This document shows, in pieces, positions 45,101 to 57,227 of a DNA stretch of 64,000 nt. A program made the position numbers and the translations under genes. The notes under the pieces were generated by a model that saw only the letters and a list, made by a program, of their open reading frames with translations, was not told the DNA's origin and did not search any database. Position 1 is the first letter of the stretch, and the number at the start of each line of letters is the position of its first letter. Location: positions 153,253,043 through 153,317,042 of the forward strand of contig CP136069.1 of the NCBI GenBank assembly GCA_032622095.1. The letters run 5' to 3'. This DNA comes from Siphonodentalium dalli. Lineage: Eukaryota; Mollusca; Scaphopoda; Gadilida; Siphonodentaliidae.

Positions 45101-47618
45101 TCCTCTCACGTCGCACATAGGGGGATAACTATAGATCCATTTGAATTTAACTGCAACACATCTGACTTTAGATATGACGGGCGGGTGGAATTATAATGCT
45201 TTAATCATGAACGGCCATAATCAAAATATGGTATGTTTTCAGACATCCGACCTGCTGGCATCAGCAGGTCTCTAACCGCATTATCTTTGGACTTATCTAG
45301 AAAATTATTATACGCTTCCTGGTATCAACCTGTGTATGGCATGTATAACAATAATTGCAATTGTCGTCCTTTTCATTTTGGTGTCATATAGAGCTAAAAC
45401 TTTCACTGGGATACCAAAAGTCCAAATGCATCAATCTACATGATAAAACTCCATGCCAATACTCCGATCTATACGCTGTTTTCTGAATGCACAGCCTTCC
45501 AGAAGTAAACCTAACTACTCATCAGCGTAGACAGATATGGATAATATGACTGTCCATCTAGCATGGGATAAGTGTCCATATTTGGGGTATCTCGTCTTAC
45601 AAGCAATTGTTCAGTCACTTCTGGAAATCATGAGTGCACACAGGGTGACACGAGACTCCAATACTATATTATACAGAGTAACATACAATCGAAATATATA
45701 GGGACATATTTTGACAGTTTTATGTGATTTACCACATCGCTGGTATTTTCCATGTTGGAAATGTCGCTTAGAGCCTTGACGGCGAGTCTATTGCGTGATG
45801 ATGAAACTGAACGATGTGACGGTTTGATAATTTGCTGGATATATCCTCTTGCGGACTGGGCAGCAATTGCTATTGGTCAATGAGATCCATTTATTCTTAC
45901 CTTTAGAACGGTATACAATACATGAGACCCAATTTATCAGTAGCTCCGTTCTTGTAACCACGCCTAGTTGATGGAGGGTAAATAACGATTCGTATCAACA
46001 TAGTCATTTAATGAGATATATATCCGAATTGGTTAATTGGTTAATTCTTGTTATTCGCGGTCGAATTTTGTTACAAATAGCCATAGAGATTGCCAAGTAT
46101 GCTTAAATGTCGTGTTATATTTAATATAACCTACATAATTCCCTTATTCTTACTTGACAAATCTTACTTCAGCACGAATGAATGCAATATTTGTCGATCC
46201 TCTCACTCGTGTGTATCAATCTGGTTGTCATTTTAATAGAACTGGCCACTGTTATGTCCTAGTAATGCAACATGATATGAATATAATATGACTATTGGTT
46301 GTATAAGACATTGCATTGCGATGGTGATGTTAATAGCGACATGACAGATTTTACAATTTCCATCCATATACCGGGCACCGTATTGGCAGCCATCTTGGGG
46401 TTAATATGCCATGTAGTAACCGCCGACGGCATGACATTATCGTACATACAAATTATATCCACCCACGCTACATTATTGTCTTTATGCATTTCGCGAAGAT
46501 GACAAAAATAGGTTTTCGATTAGTTTTAATTGGACTAAACTAATAAATATTTAATAAAAATTGGGGCCAGGAGTTGCTTTGTGTACCGGTTTCACTTAAC
46601 TGTTCTACTCGATGGATCGGGATATATGTACTACATAAAACTGTAGCAGTTTATCAACGGCCGTTGTGTTAGTTAAGCCATTTTGGTAAGTAATCGTGCG
46701 TTCTTACAACTTTCGCAATTCCCACCTATATACCGGCCACCATATTGGCAGCCATCTTGGGTTATTAGGCCAGTTTTTAAACCAAGACAGGACGAAATTA
46801 CCGTATACACTAATTATCTCCACCCTTAATATATTATTTTCATTTTTGCCTCCCGGCAGAAGACAACATGAATTTTAGATTATCTTTTTTGGGAAAAAAA
46901 TCTAAAATTTGTTAATATTTTTAGTCAGGATGTACAAAATGTAATATTTTTACTTTAATGCTCAACTTTGTCGATAGAAACTTATATATTAGACATTACC
47001 TTAGCAGTCCATCAACGGCGGTTGTGTTAATTTCGCAATTTGACAGATAATCGTGCGTTATGTGTGCCTTACACCACAGATTGATGCCTCTCAGCTTTAG
47101 GGGGGGGGGGGGTTGATTTTTCTGCCTTTGATAAAAAATAATGCGACCAACAGCGATAAGTGATATATTAGAACGTAGCTAATTGGCAGTAGTTTCCTAT
47201 GGTATAAAATAAATGGGCATAACCATCTCACTTCTGATTTTATAAGAAACTAAAGACAACGCTTTGCGTGAATCGTCATATTCTTCTCACTCTAAACTTT
47301 ATTTGACGTCACATGACGTCATGACTGTCATTCCGAGATTCAATGATTACATGTATTACCTTAATATGTTTATCGCCCCATTCACAGGTATCAACATTGG
47401 GTGAATATATCTTCTCAAAAGGTGTGAATATACTCTGTCAAATATGTCGGCTTTATTTAAAAAAGTACCGATTTTATCACCAGGTGCCTCAATAAAACCA
47501 CGCGGTGCCAAAAAAGTCCGCCTATCTGACAAAGCCAACATACTGATTCCGAAAGTTAAGCGTTCATGCTAATCAAAAATGTAGGTCTCATAAATTCCCT
47601 CTCCAGGCGACACGTATG
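45101..47618 (+). repeat. Tandem duplication in F4, copy 1 (A-X-B)
   Basis: Segment A (45101-46200) is repeated almost identically at 47619-48720, and segment B (46719-47618) at 48721-49620. The 518-bp X between A and B (46201-46718) is absent from copy 2. X holds another arm-like unit (CACCGTATTGGCAGCC). Few differences separate the copies (for example GACGGCGAG / GACGACGAG), so the event is recent or is an assembly duplicate. Confidence 0.85.
47356..47541 (-). pseudogene. Exon-like frame in F4 right arm (copy 1)
   Basis: 61 codons starting MLALSDRRTFLAPRGFIEAP and containing FLNKADIFDRVYSHLLRR and MLIPVNGAINILR. The frame ends at a possible splice donor (ATTAAG|GTAATAC) with TAA just inside the intron, as expected for an exon end. 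The inverted counterpart at 42419 is frameshifted. No family was recognised. Confidence 0.4.
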
Positions 47619-49620
47619 TCCTCTCACGTCGCACATAGGGGGATAACTATAGATCCATTTGAATTTAACTGCAACACATCTGACTTTAGATATGACGGGC
47701 GGGTGGAATTATAATGCTTTAATCATGAACGGCCATAATCAAAATATGGTATGTTTTCAGACATCCGACCTGCTGGCATCAGCAGGTCTCTAACCGCATT
47801 ATCTTTGGACTTATCTAGAAAATTATTATACGCTTCCTGGTATCAACCTGTGTATGGCATGTATAACAATAATTGCAATTGTCGTCCTTTTCATTTTGGT
47901 GTCATATAGAGCTAAAACTTTCATTGGGATACCAAAAGTCCAAATGCATCAATCTACATGATAAAAACTCCATGCCAATACTCCGATCTATACGCTGTTT
48001 TCTGAATGCACAGCCTTCCAGAAGTAAACCTAACTACTCATCAGCGTAGACAGATATGGATAATATGACTGTCCCATCTAGCATGGGATAAGTGTCCATA
48101 TTTGGGGTATCTCGTCTTACAAGCAATTGTTCAGTCACTTCTGGAAATCATGAGTGCACACAGGGTGACACGAGACTCCAATACTATATTATACAGAGTA
48201 ACATACAATCGAAATATATAGGGACATATTTTGACAGTTTTATGTGATTTACCACATCGCTGGTATTTTCCATGTTGGAAATGTCGCTTAGAGCCTTGAC
48301 GACGAGTCTATTGCGTGATGATGAAACTGAACGATGTGACGGTTTGATAATTTGCTGGATATATCCTCTTGCGGACTGGGCAGCAATTGCTATTGGTCAA
48401 TGAGATCCATTTATTCTTACCTTTAGAACGGTATACAATACATGAGACCCAATTTATCAGTAGCTCCGTTCTTGTAACCACGCCTAGTTGATGGAGGGTA
48501 AATAACGATTCGTATCAACATAGTCATTTAATGAGATATATATCCGAATTGGTTAATTGGTTAATTCTTGTTATTCGCGGTCGAATTTTGTTACAAATAG
48601 CCATAGAGATTGCCAAGTATGCTTAAATGTCGTGTTATATTTAATATAACCTACATAATTCCCTTATTCTTACTTGACAAATCTTACTTCAGCACGAATG
48701 AATGCAATATTTGTCGATCCTTCCCACCTATATACCGGCCACCATATTGGCAGCCATCTTGGGTTATTAGGCCAGTTTTTAAACCAAGACAGGACGAAAT
48801 TACCGTATACACTAATTATCTCCACCCTTAATATATTATTTTCATTTTTGCCTCCCGGCAGAAGACAACATGAATTTTAGATTATCTTTTTTGGGAAAAA
48901 ATCTCAAATTTGTTAATATTTTTAGTCAGGATGTACAAAATGTAATATTTTTACTTTAATGCTCAACTTTGTCGATAGAAACTTATATATTAGACATTAC
49001 CTTAGCAGTCCATCAACGGCGGTTGTGTTAATTTCGCAATTTGACAGATAATCGTGCGTTATGTGTGCCTTACACCACAGATTGATGCCTCTCAGCTATA
49101 GGGGGGGGGGGGGGGGTTGATTTTTCTGCCTTTGATAAAAAATAATGCGACCAACAGCGATAAGTGATATATTAGAACGTAGCTAATTGGCAGTAGTTTC
49201 CTATGGTATAAAATAAATGGGCATAACCATCTCACTTCTGATTTTATAAGAAACTAAAGACAACGCTTTGCGTGAATCGTCATATTCTTCTCACTCTAAA
49301 CTTTATTTGACGTCACATGACGTCATGACTGTCATTCCGAGATTCAATGATTACATGTATTACCTTAATATGTTTATCGCCCCATTCACAGGTATCAACA
49401 TTGGGTGAATATATCTTCTCAAAAGGTGTGAATATACTCTGTCAAATATGTCGGCTTTATTTAAAAAAGTACCGATTTTATCACCAGGTGCCTCAATAAA
49501 ACCACGCGGTGCCAAAAAAGTCCGCCTATCTGACAAAGCCAACATACTGATTCCGAAAGTTAAGCGTTCATGCTAATCAAAAATGTAGGTCTCATAAATT
49601 CCCTCTCCAGGCGACACCTA
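47619..49620 (+). repeat. Tandem duplication in F4, copy 2 (A'-B')
   Basis: A' joins B' directly at 48720/48721, with GTCGATCC followed by TTCCCACCTATATACCGG. The junction between copies at 47618/47619 reads TATGTCC|TCTCACG, with 2-3 nt of microhomology to both parents (TATGTCCATATT and GATCCTCTCACG). Confidence 0.85.
49360..49545 (-). pseudogene. Exon-like frame in F4 right arm (copy 2)
   Basis: Identical at the protein level to 47356-47541, as it lies in the tandem duplicate B'. It adds no independent support for selection on the frame. Confidence 0.4.
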
Positions 49621-49654
49621 TGTCCATATTTGCCTAGACTATCTGGTTATATTT

Positions 49655-50070
49655 CCTGAGCATCCATCCAGATGAATAATAAACCATTCCAATGAAAAGT
49701 TTCAGTTTCAAATTATTATGAATATCAATCCTTTTGTACTTGTATTATCTGTTTGTATGACTATCGTAAGCATATATTTTCTGAACATCTCTCCATGCAG
49801 ATGAATAATAATAAACTAGACCAATGTAAAATTTTATAACTGAATGGGAGAATCAATTTAGTGAGGAAAGCGCGAATGCTTAGATCATCGTGGCATACTC
49901 GGGAAGGCAGGTGTTATTTTACTCGAATCGTCAAGGGATCTGTGCTACACCAGGATCAATAAGAACTGTGTGATATCCAAGTGAGTTCCTCCTCCCACGT
50001 GGTTCACTGTCATCGTGGCTGCCATCACGCCCGGTGTAGTTACTGAAGGATAGTAAACACATATCCGGTG
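49655..50070 (+). repeat. Dispersed repeat R6, copy 1
   Basis: Shares CATCCATCCAGATGAATAAT, AAACCATTCCAATG, GTGGCATACTCGGGAA, GCAGGTGTTATTTT, TCAAGGGATCTGTG and ATATCCGGTGT with 57905-58270. It contains an internal direct repeat (CAGATGAATAATA at about 49668 and 49799). Family not recognised. Confidence 0.65.
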
Positions 50071-50077
50071 TATAGAC

Positions 50078-53000
50078 CTTGAGCTACCATATGGTCACCC
50101 CCCCCCCCCCTGTGCGGATTTTAGCCGACTATGTTTTTCCGATAGAGGGATGTATTTTACACATTTGTTTGCTTGTCTGCCACTCGGGCGTGGGGGCTTT
50201 TTCATTTTATAGCGATTTTTATAAAACTACTGTGATTTTTTGCGATAAAATCCTTATTGGGGGTAGGGGAAACATTTCTCTCAAAATTAATACTAAAACT
50301 GTATGTATCTTCTCAAACTCAGTTTCATTCGAACTGAATATAACAAGTGTCTGCGTAGATAGCGCCACATGGGCACCTGACTCGATATTGTTCTTAAAGT
50401 GACACCGATGATATGATTTTTCGTTTATTTTGAAGATATATCTGAAAAAGTACAGTGTGTGAACTTACGCATGCATAACGTGATTAAACTATGAACAATA
50501 CCGATGTTTTCATTATTTTCCACGAGAACATAGACCAGGGCAGTTTTCTATAACATTCCACGAGCACATGGATGCATATAGGTAGTCAATGTTCACATGT
50601 ATCGAGGCCATTGAATCCAAGATGGCCGCCAAAATTGAATATCTGACTTGATAAATTTGAATTCGCAATCACTCCGGCAGTTTATGAGATATTAAGTCGT
50701 GCGATATGTTATTCTATTGATAGTTGAGTAGTCCTTATTGAGAGGTATAAATAAATTTCATATATTAAAAATGGCCGCCAAAATGGCCACCGGAAGTAGA
50801 AAATATGACTATTTTTCACTCATATCTTCTTGATCAGTTTCTGCTGTTTGGAACTGGTTGAGGATTGTGACCTTATTTTTTATAGTTTTATATTAACTAA
50901 TCACTGGGGTAATGAAAAAAGCAATTATTGGGGTCCTAGCCCCCTCCATTCCCTCAAAAGTTTGATTTTACAGAATGCGGTATAAAATTTCACCAAAAGA
51001 TCACTATTGGGTTTCTGTTCAAATTTCAACAAAGAATGAGCACAACTCTGGAATGTAAGTGGGGAATACCATTATACATGGATACTCCAATTCATAGGAA
51101 CAAAAGTTGTTACTTTGGATCAAAATGGCCACCAAAATGGCCGCCAAAATATGGAAAATGGTAGATATTGCCCCAGTGTGTCCTGGAATCGCTTACAATT
51201 TGTGGTTGATGAATGAAATTGGCTATTCTGCCTTCTATACATTGAATACTAACATTGTTACTAACTATTGTAACAAAGACATTACCAGAAATATTTCACT
51301 CTCACAAACGTGACATAAATATCGGCAAAAAATCTCTTCTCATGTTTGAACTATTTGTTTGCAAGTAAACTGTAACTATATTTGGCATGAGAGGTGTTTA
51401 TTGTTTTTATCTATCTTAAATGTGACACAATAAGCTGTTTAATGACCAAATTACTCAAGGTGGCTTCCAAAATGGCAACTAAATTGGGTAAAAAGTTGAT
51501 TTTCACATATATCCGGAACATAATTATCTGCTGTTCCGAAAAGGTAGCAAAGTGTGACTAACTTTGTTATTATACACGTTAGTTAATCGACTGACAACTA
51601 CATTTTATATTCTGGTTGGCACTGTACATTATGAGGCACGATCATTTAATTTTAAAATGTGCAGTGTACAATTGTGCCGAAAACGTCTTTTGGGATTCTG
51701 GCCAAGTTTTTGAAAATAAATGGGCAGAACTTTGAAACGGAACTGAGAGGGACCATCCGACCATAATATGTGTCTACTCTTGCCCATTAGCATATACATT
51801 TATCAACCATTGTCAGGAACATCGTTTAACATTTCCTCCATCGTGCATACACGCCACCAAGGAGGACTCTCTGGTGTGATCTCTATATCAAGTAACATAT
51901 CATTGAGTTATTGTGGAAAGCGATAGCCACCCAAGGTACACATGTACAACCCACCAGGGCCATACAGTCACTCCAAATACAAATAAACAACACACATATT
52001 ACAATATAGTCGCTCGCTTTATAAACATACACCTCACCCATGCATAACCACACAGCCATACTTGTGTATATCCCTGCACACCACACATGACCATACATCT
52101 GTCAATAACAATATTTGTTAATGCATGCACACCAGGTATACCTCCTACAACTGACCAATGACCGTATCGTCACTATATGTATACATATTCACCACATTCA
52201 TGATCACACAGTCAATCATTGTATACATATTGACCTCACCATTGGCCATAAAGTCAATCCATGTGTACCTATGTTCCACACTCATGGGCGAATAGCCACT
52301 CAAGGTATACATATACACCCCACCCATGGCCATTGCATCGCTCCATGTATACATATGCAGCTCACCAATGGTCATATAACCCCACTTGCGTATACCCATA
52401 CACCCCACACAGTCATAGGTCAACATACATGCATACATGTACACCATGTAAACTGTTACACCTGACCCATGACCATATAGCCACTCACTGTATTCACCAC
52501 ATTCATACAGTCACTACAGGTACACATATTCACATCACCATTGGTCATACGGTCAATCCCTGCATATCTACTCGCCACGCCAATTGCGAAATAGCCACTC
52601 AAGATAAGCATATACACCCCACGCATAACCATAGAGTGACTCCAGGTATACATATGCACCTCAGCAATGGTCATATAGTCACACGTGCTATACATATATA
52701 CCCCTCGTCCAATGACCATACAACCACTTGGCGTATACCCGTACACATAACATATGACAATGAGTCACCATACATGCACACCAGGTTTTCTCCTACACCT
52801 GACCCATTTCACTCCATGTATACATATTCACCACACTGGTGATCACACGGTCACTCCTTGTACACCTATTCATTTCATTAATTGCCACACAGTCACTCCC
52901 TGTATACCTATTCACCATACCCATGGTCATATAGCCACTCGATATATACATATGCAACACAAACATGCACATATAGTCACTCCATGTGTACATATACACA

Positions 53001-55162
53001 TCACCAATGACAATAAAGTCCTTCCAGGTGTACCAATACTTCTCACACATGATCAATTATACATTCCAGACTTTTATATACACCCCACACATGACAATTC
53101 AGTCACTCGCTGTGTACTCATACACGCCATCCATGATCATACAGTTACTCCCTGTATACCTATACATCCACCGATGACAATATACATCCACGACATATAT
53201 AAATATACATCCCACCCATTACCACCACGGCACTCCCTATATACCTACACGCTCGCCAAAGACCACCCATATACACAGGCATGTATATTCATGACCGTGC
53301 TGTCAGTCCATGTACACCTATACACATTACACATATTCTTCCAACCACTCCCTATTTATCCATATACCCCACCCATGATCACTTAGACACCAGATGTATA
53401 CATGGTCACCCACATGTGGCAATACAGCCACCAAATATACACCTATACATCCCACCATGACCATAGTCACTCCATATATACATAAACAACACATATATGA
53501 CATTGTAGCTACTCCCGTTATATCCGCACCCAATATCATTGTCCGTACAGCCACATCGTGTTACCCGTACATCCACACATAAACATACAACCATACAGTC
53601 ACTCCATGTAAACATATTCAGCTCATACATTACCATACGGCCACTACTTGTATACATATACATCTCACAATGGACATCCCACTCACGATCATATAGACAT
53701 TCCATGTATATCTGTTCACATCATTCATGATCATAAAATAACTCCATGTATACCTATTCACCTCACCTATGACCATCCAGTAACTCACGGGCTACCATAT
53801 TGACCTCCCTCTTGTATCGAGGTGATCAATTTTATCCTAATGAGTCAAAATAGCCAGAATAGTCACCACAGATTATGGTTCATCTTATTTCCGTTTCAAA
53901 GATTCAAAGTGGCCAGAATCCCAAACGAGGTTTTCGGCAAAGTTCCATAAGCAACTTTAAAATGAATTTGTCATGCCCCATAAGGAACCGGGACAGCCAA
54001 TAATATTTAGTTGTCAGTTGATTACCTAACATGCATAATAACCAAGAAAGTTACAATTTGCTAACTTTTCGGAACAGCAGACAATAATGTTCCGGATATA
54101 TGTGAACAATGAACTTTTTACCCAAGTTGGTTGCCATTTTGGAAGTAATCTTGAGTAATTTGCTCTATAATGACCTTAGTGTGAAACATTTACATTAGAC
54201 CAAAACGATAAACACCGTTCATATCAAAGTTAGTTACAGTTTACTTTTAATAAAAATGATCAAAACATGAAAAGTTAATTTTTGCCGATATTTATGTCAA
54301 GTGTGTGAGAGTAAAATCCAATATTTCTGGTAATGTCAGTGGTTACAATACTAAAACTTAACCAAGGTGAATCAGACATGTTAGTTTTCAATGGATATAA
54401 GGCAGAATAGTCAATTTACTTCATCAACCACAGATTGTAAGCGATTGCAGTGAACGCTGGGGCAATATATATATACAATATTTACAATTTTCCATATTTT
54501 GGCGGCCATATTGATCCAAAGTAATAATTTTGGTTCCAATGACTTGGAATATTCACGGGTAATGGTAAGTCTCACTTACATAACACAGTTCTGTTCATTA
54601 CTTGTTGAAATGTGACGAGAATCCCAATTGTGATTTTTTTGTGAAAATTTTATACCGCTTCCTGTAAAGTCAAATTTTGAGGGATCGGAAGGGCCTAGGA
54701 CCCAAAGAATTTCTTATTTCATTGCCCCAATGATCAGTTAATATAAACAATGCAAAATAAAGTCACAATTCTCAATCAGTTCTAAACAGCAGAAACTGAT
54801 ATAGAAGATATTAGTGAAAAAGTGTCACATTTTCCACTTCCGGTGGCCATTTTGGCGACCATTTTAAATATATGAAATTTATTCCTACAAATAAATATGG
54901 AGTACTCAATTATCAATAGAATGGCATATCGCACGACGTAATACCTCATAAACTTCCTGATTAATTGCGAATTGAAATTTACCTGGTTATATATTCAACG
55001 TTGGCGGCCATCTTGGATTCAAAGACCGATAACTCTATAAAGCCCCCATCGCCAGATGGCAAACAACGGAAAATTGAAGGACTGATATAGTTCTACAAAG
55101 ATATCATAACCACCAAAAATCCGCATAGGGGGGGGGGGAGGGGGGTCTACATGCAGCTCAAG
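50078..55162. mobile_element. F2: foldback element of the F1 family
   Basis: The ends are inverted: CTTGAGCTRC then a poly-C/poly-G tract and TGCGGATTTT. Arm landmarks shared with F1: AAGATGGCCGCCAAAAT, ATCTTCTTGATCAG, GCTGTTTGGAACTGGTTGAG, TTATTGGGGTCCTA, TATGGAAAATGGTA and TGGGCAGAACTTTGAAAC. The axis motif GTGGAAAGCGATAGCC is at 51913-51928. The 42-bp array is present only on the right (51929-53800). The outermost 500 bp differ from F1, so F2 is a separate subfamily. Confidence 0.75.
51929..53800 (+). repeat. 42-bp minisatellite array in F2
   Basis: About 44 diverged units with the same consensus as in F1. Several consecutive units between 52190 and 52360 are exactly 42 bp (starting TATACATATTCACCACATTC or TATACATATTGACCTCACC). 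Long predicted peptides rich in CIHIH, HTVTPC and THDH come from this periodicity. Confidence 0.9.
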
Positions 55163-55745
55163 CTCTAGTAAGGCTACGTTTATATACTGGCAAGATTGCA
55201 CGTCATTTTTTGCAGGCATTTTCTCATAGAAACATGTATATAAAATGCATCTTTACCAAAGCTAACGACGTGAGAAGTAAACTTTCGATAGTTCCACATG
55301 TAACGGTGCTGCTAACACATTGCCTGAAAATACTTGTATGATTGATTCTTGCATGCTATTTACAGGCAAATTTCCATAGCGTCGCTACTAGATGAACTAC
55401 GTTGTTTTTACTTCTCATGTAGTTACATGTACATTTAATGAGCATTTTTGCATTCGGTTCATGACACATTGACGCTTTCTATACCGAAATGCCTGTAAGA
55501 GAATGCCTGGCAAATTGGCGACTGTATGAAAGTACCCTAAATGTGCGGTGTAAAAGTATTTCGTGTATTTATATCGACCAATTTCGATTCCAGGGCGGAA
55601 TGTAGCAACACCGAGTTAATATAGGTTTAATTTGAGATTCATGAATATGAGACACTTTTATTTTAAAGATACGGATGGCCTTCGCTGTGTGTATTTCTGT
55701 TAGAGAAGTCACATCCGTTAAAACCGCCAAAAACAGAAAGAATAT

Positions 55746-56181
55746 GTAACCCGCCATATCAAATCCAGTCGTAAGTCGGGATTTTTTTTACCCTTTGCCA
55801 ATGCATCCATAGGTCGCCTCGCATATATAAGAGAATGCATTGGCCTAACAATTTTTTACAATTTTAATATTTTTTTCTTGTATTCTTTAACAATTTTATA
55901 ATTTCACCCATACAGAGCCCCAGACTAACATGATCAGACGACACTCTTCTATATGCTTCTATATATGTGTGGGGCTCCCTGCAGGGTAATGGATGTTTTT
56001 TATTTTATGTCCTAAAAATTGTAAGAAACATTTATTTAAAACAAATGATAAAAAATTGTTAGGCCAATGCATTCTCTTATATATGCGAGGCGACCTATGG
56101 TCGACTCGCATATATAAGAGAATGCATTGGCACAGGGTAAAACAATCCCGACTTACGACTGGAATTGATATGGCGGGTCAC
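55746..56181. mobile_element. MITE with hairpin H1 core, ATAT TSD
   Basis: 436 bp. Terminal inverted repeats begin GTRACCCGCCATATCAA, then TCCAGTCGTAAGTCGGGATT. ATAT is duplicated (55742-55745 and 56182-56185). The uninterrupted R2 copy near 32000-32030 reads AGAATATTAAAATAT with a single site, confirming the insertion. Subterminal H1 palindromes lie at both sides (55798-55842 with a deletion, and 56064-56130). Non-coding. Confidence 0.85.
56064..56130. repeat. Hairpin H1, near-perfect copy in MITE
   Basis: CCAATGCATTCTCTTATATA then TGCGAG, a GCGACCTATGGTCGAC loop region, and the full complement ending GCATTGG. Same sequence as the hairpin at 15484-15550 except in the loop. Confidence 0.8.
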
Positions 56182-56832
56182 ATATTAAAATATAGACAAC
56201 TTTAGTTCTTATACCAATCATAAATATCGCATTAATAGCATGTTATTGTCAAGATCGTATGCCTTGTTAGTAAACAACAGCCATATTATGATACAGTATA
56301 GTGAGTACAGAGCGTGCGATACGCAACACACTCAACACCGGGGAGACACACTATATATAAGTGAACTTTGGTTAAAATTGACACCACCTTATTTACAACA
56401 TACTGATATAGCGCTCGCTACTCATTGCAACTCAAGATTTCGGTGTTGAATGGGTCATCGCGAATCACTTTCCAATAACAAAAAATCGCCACGGTGTTGA
56501 GTGTTTTGCTTATCGCACACTCTCTACGTGCTGTATATTAACAAATTCTCCGAAAACTACTATCGTAATAATTTCAACCTATATTTGGATTTAAATTTCC
56601 ATGTGTGGCTGTGTCAATCATGGAATGTCCAACGGTTGAACATGTTTTACCAAAGTTTACCCCCTATCGCCACCCATCTCGTTAAAGTGACTCATACGCT
56701 TCAGTTCTCAAACTAAACCAGTACTTTCGCACTTTTGTCACGTTCCCGTTTCAAAAATAGGTTGATGAATACAGGAAACACTATATATATAGACTTCCTA
56801 TACCCTGAACAGACTTATAAAAGTCGTACACA

Positions 56833-57227
56833 TTAATGCTACTCAATCCGACCAGACGGTCCCCGTATATATCATCGAGATACAACAACATTTCTTCAAA
56901 ATACGTTTTAATTATCAGAATCGATTTATTGCAACAAAATAATGCGAACCACTCAACTATGGTATCAAATCTCCCAAAACTTGTTATTTATCAACATTTT
57001 GTCCAACAAAATATGGCCGTATTATCACTAAAGTATCACGAAATTTGACCGCGTGTTTCTGGGCCACATATTATTACACATCTCGAGAAATAACAAACTT
57101 CAAAAATCTATATTTGATCACTCTGAGCTTTGATGAGTGGGTTCCTCGGATCGTATCAAATATTGTTTACCCTCGAAGCCAAAGAAATAGTAATATAAGG
57201 GCGTCTGATCGGATTGAGTACCTTTAA
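56833..57227. mobile_element. MITE family M1, complete copy
   Basis: Ends TTAATGCTACTCAATCCGAC and its inverted partner TTAAAGGTACTCAATCCGAT. Internal order as in 41112-41520 (TTTCTGGGCCACA, CTCGAGAAATAACAAA, CTGAGCTTTGATGAG, GAAATAGTAATATAAGGGCG). TTAA stands at both tips. Confidence 0.75.

Larger units (their letters stand above)
42329..49635. mobile_element. F4: foldback element with complex centre
   Basis: The ends are inverted: AGGCAAATATGGACATAGGT then CGCCTGGAGAGGGAATTTAT. The left arm (42329 to about 43620) is inverted relative to 46300-49635. Shared landmarks: ATTTGTCAGATAGGCGGACT, TGTGACGTCA, TTATTTTTTATC, CACAACGGCCGTTGAT, and AAGATGGCTGCCAATAYGG with CACCATTT words. The right side carries a tandem duplication (45101-49620). 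The centre (43620-45100) is apparently unique and holds a 129-codon frame (44457-44846) without recognisable domains. No transposase. Confidence 0.7.
55690..56540 (+). repeat. Dispersed repeat R2, copy 3, split by a MITE
   Basis: Left part up to 55745 (AAAACCGCCAAAAACAGAAA then GAATAT) and right part from 56182 (ATATTAAAATATAGACAAC onward, CAACACCGGGGAGACAC, CAAGATTTCGGTGTTGAATG, GCTTATCGCACACTCT). When joined, the two parts parallel 31960-32410. Confidence 0.65.

Noticed and set aside
50079-50402. 107-codon + strand frame
   Set aside because: Begins in a poly-C tract in the F2 arm and is not kept in the inverted partner.
52115-53386. Three long + strand frames encoding His/Thr/Ile-rich peptides
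   Set aside because: They follow exactly the 42-bp minisatellite; the opposite strand is equally open. Not genes.
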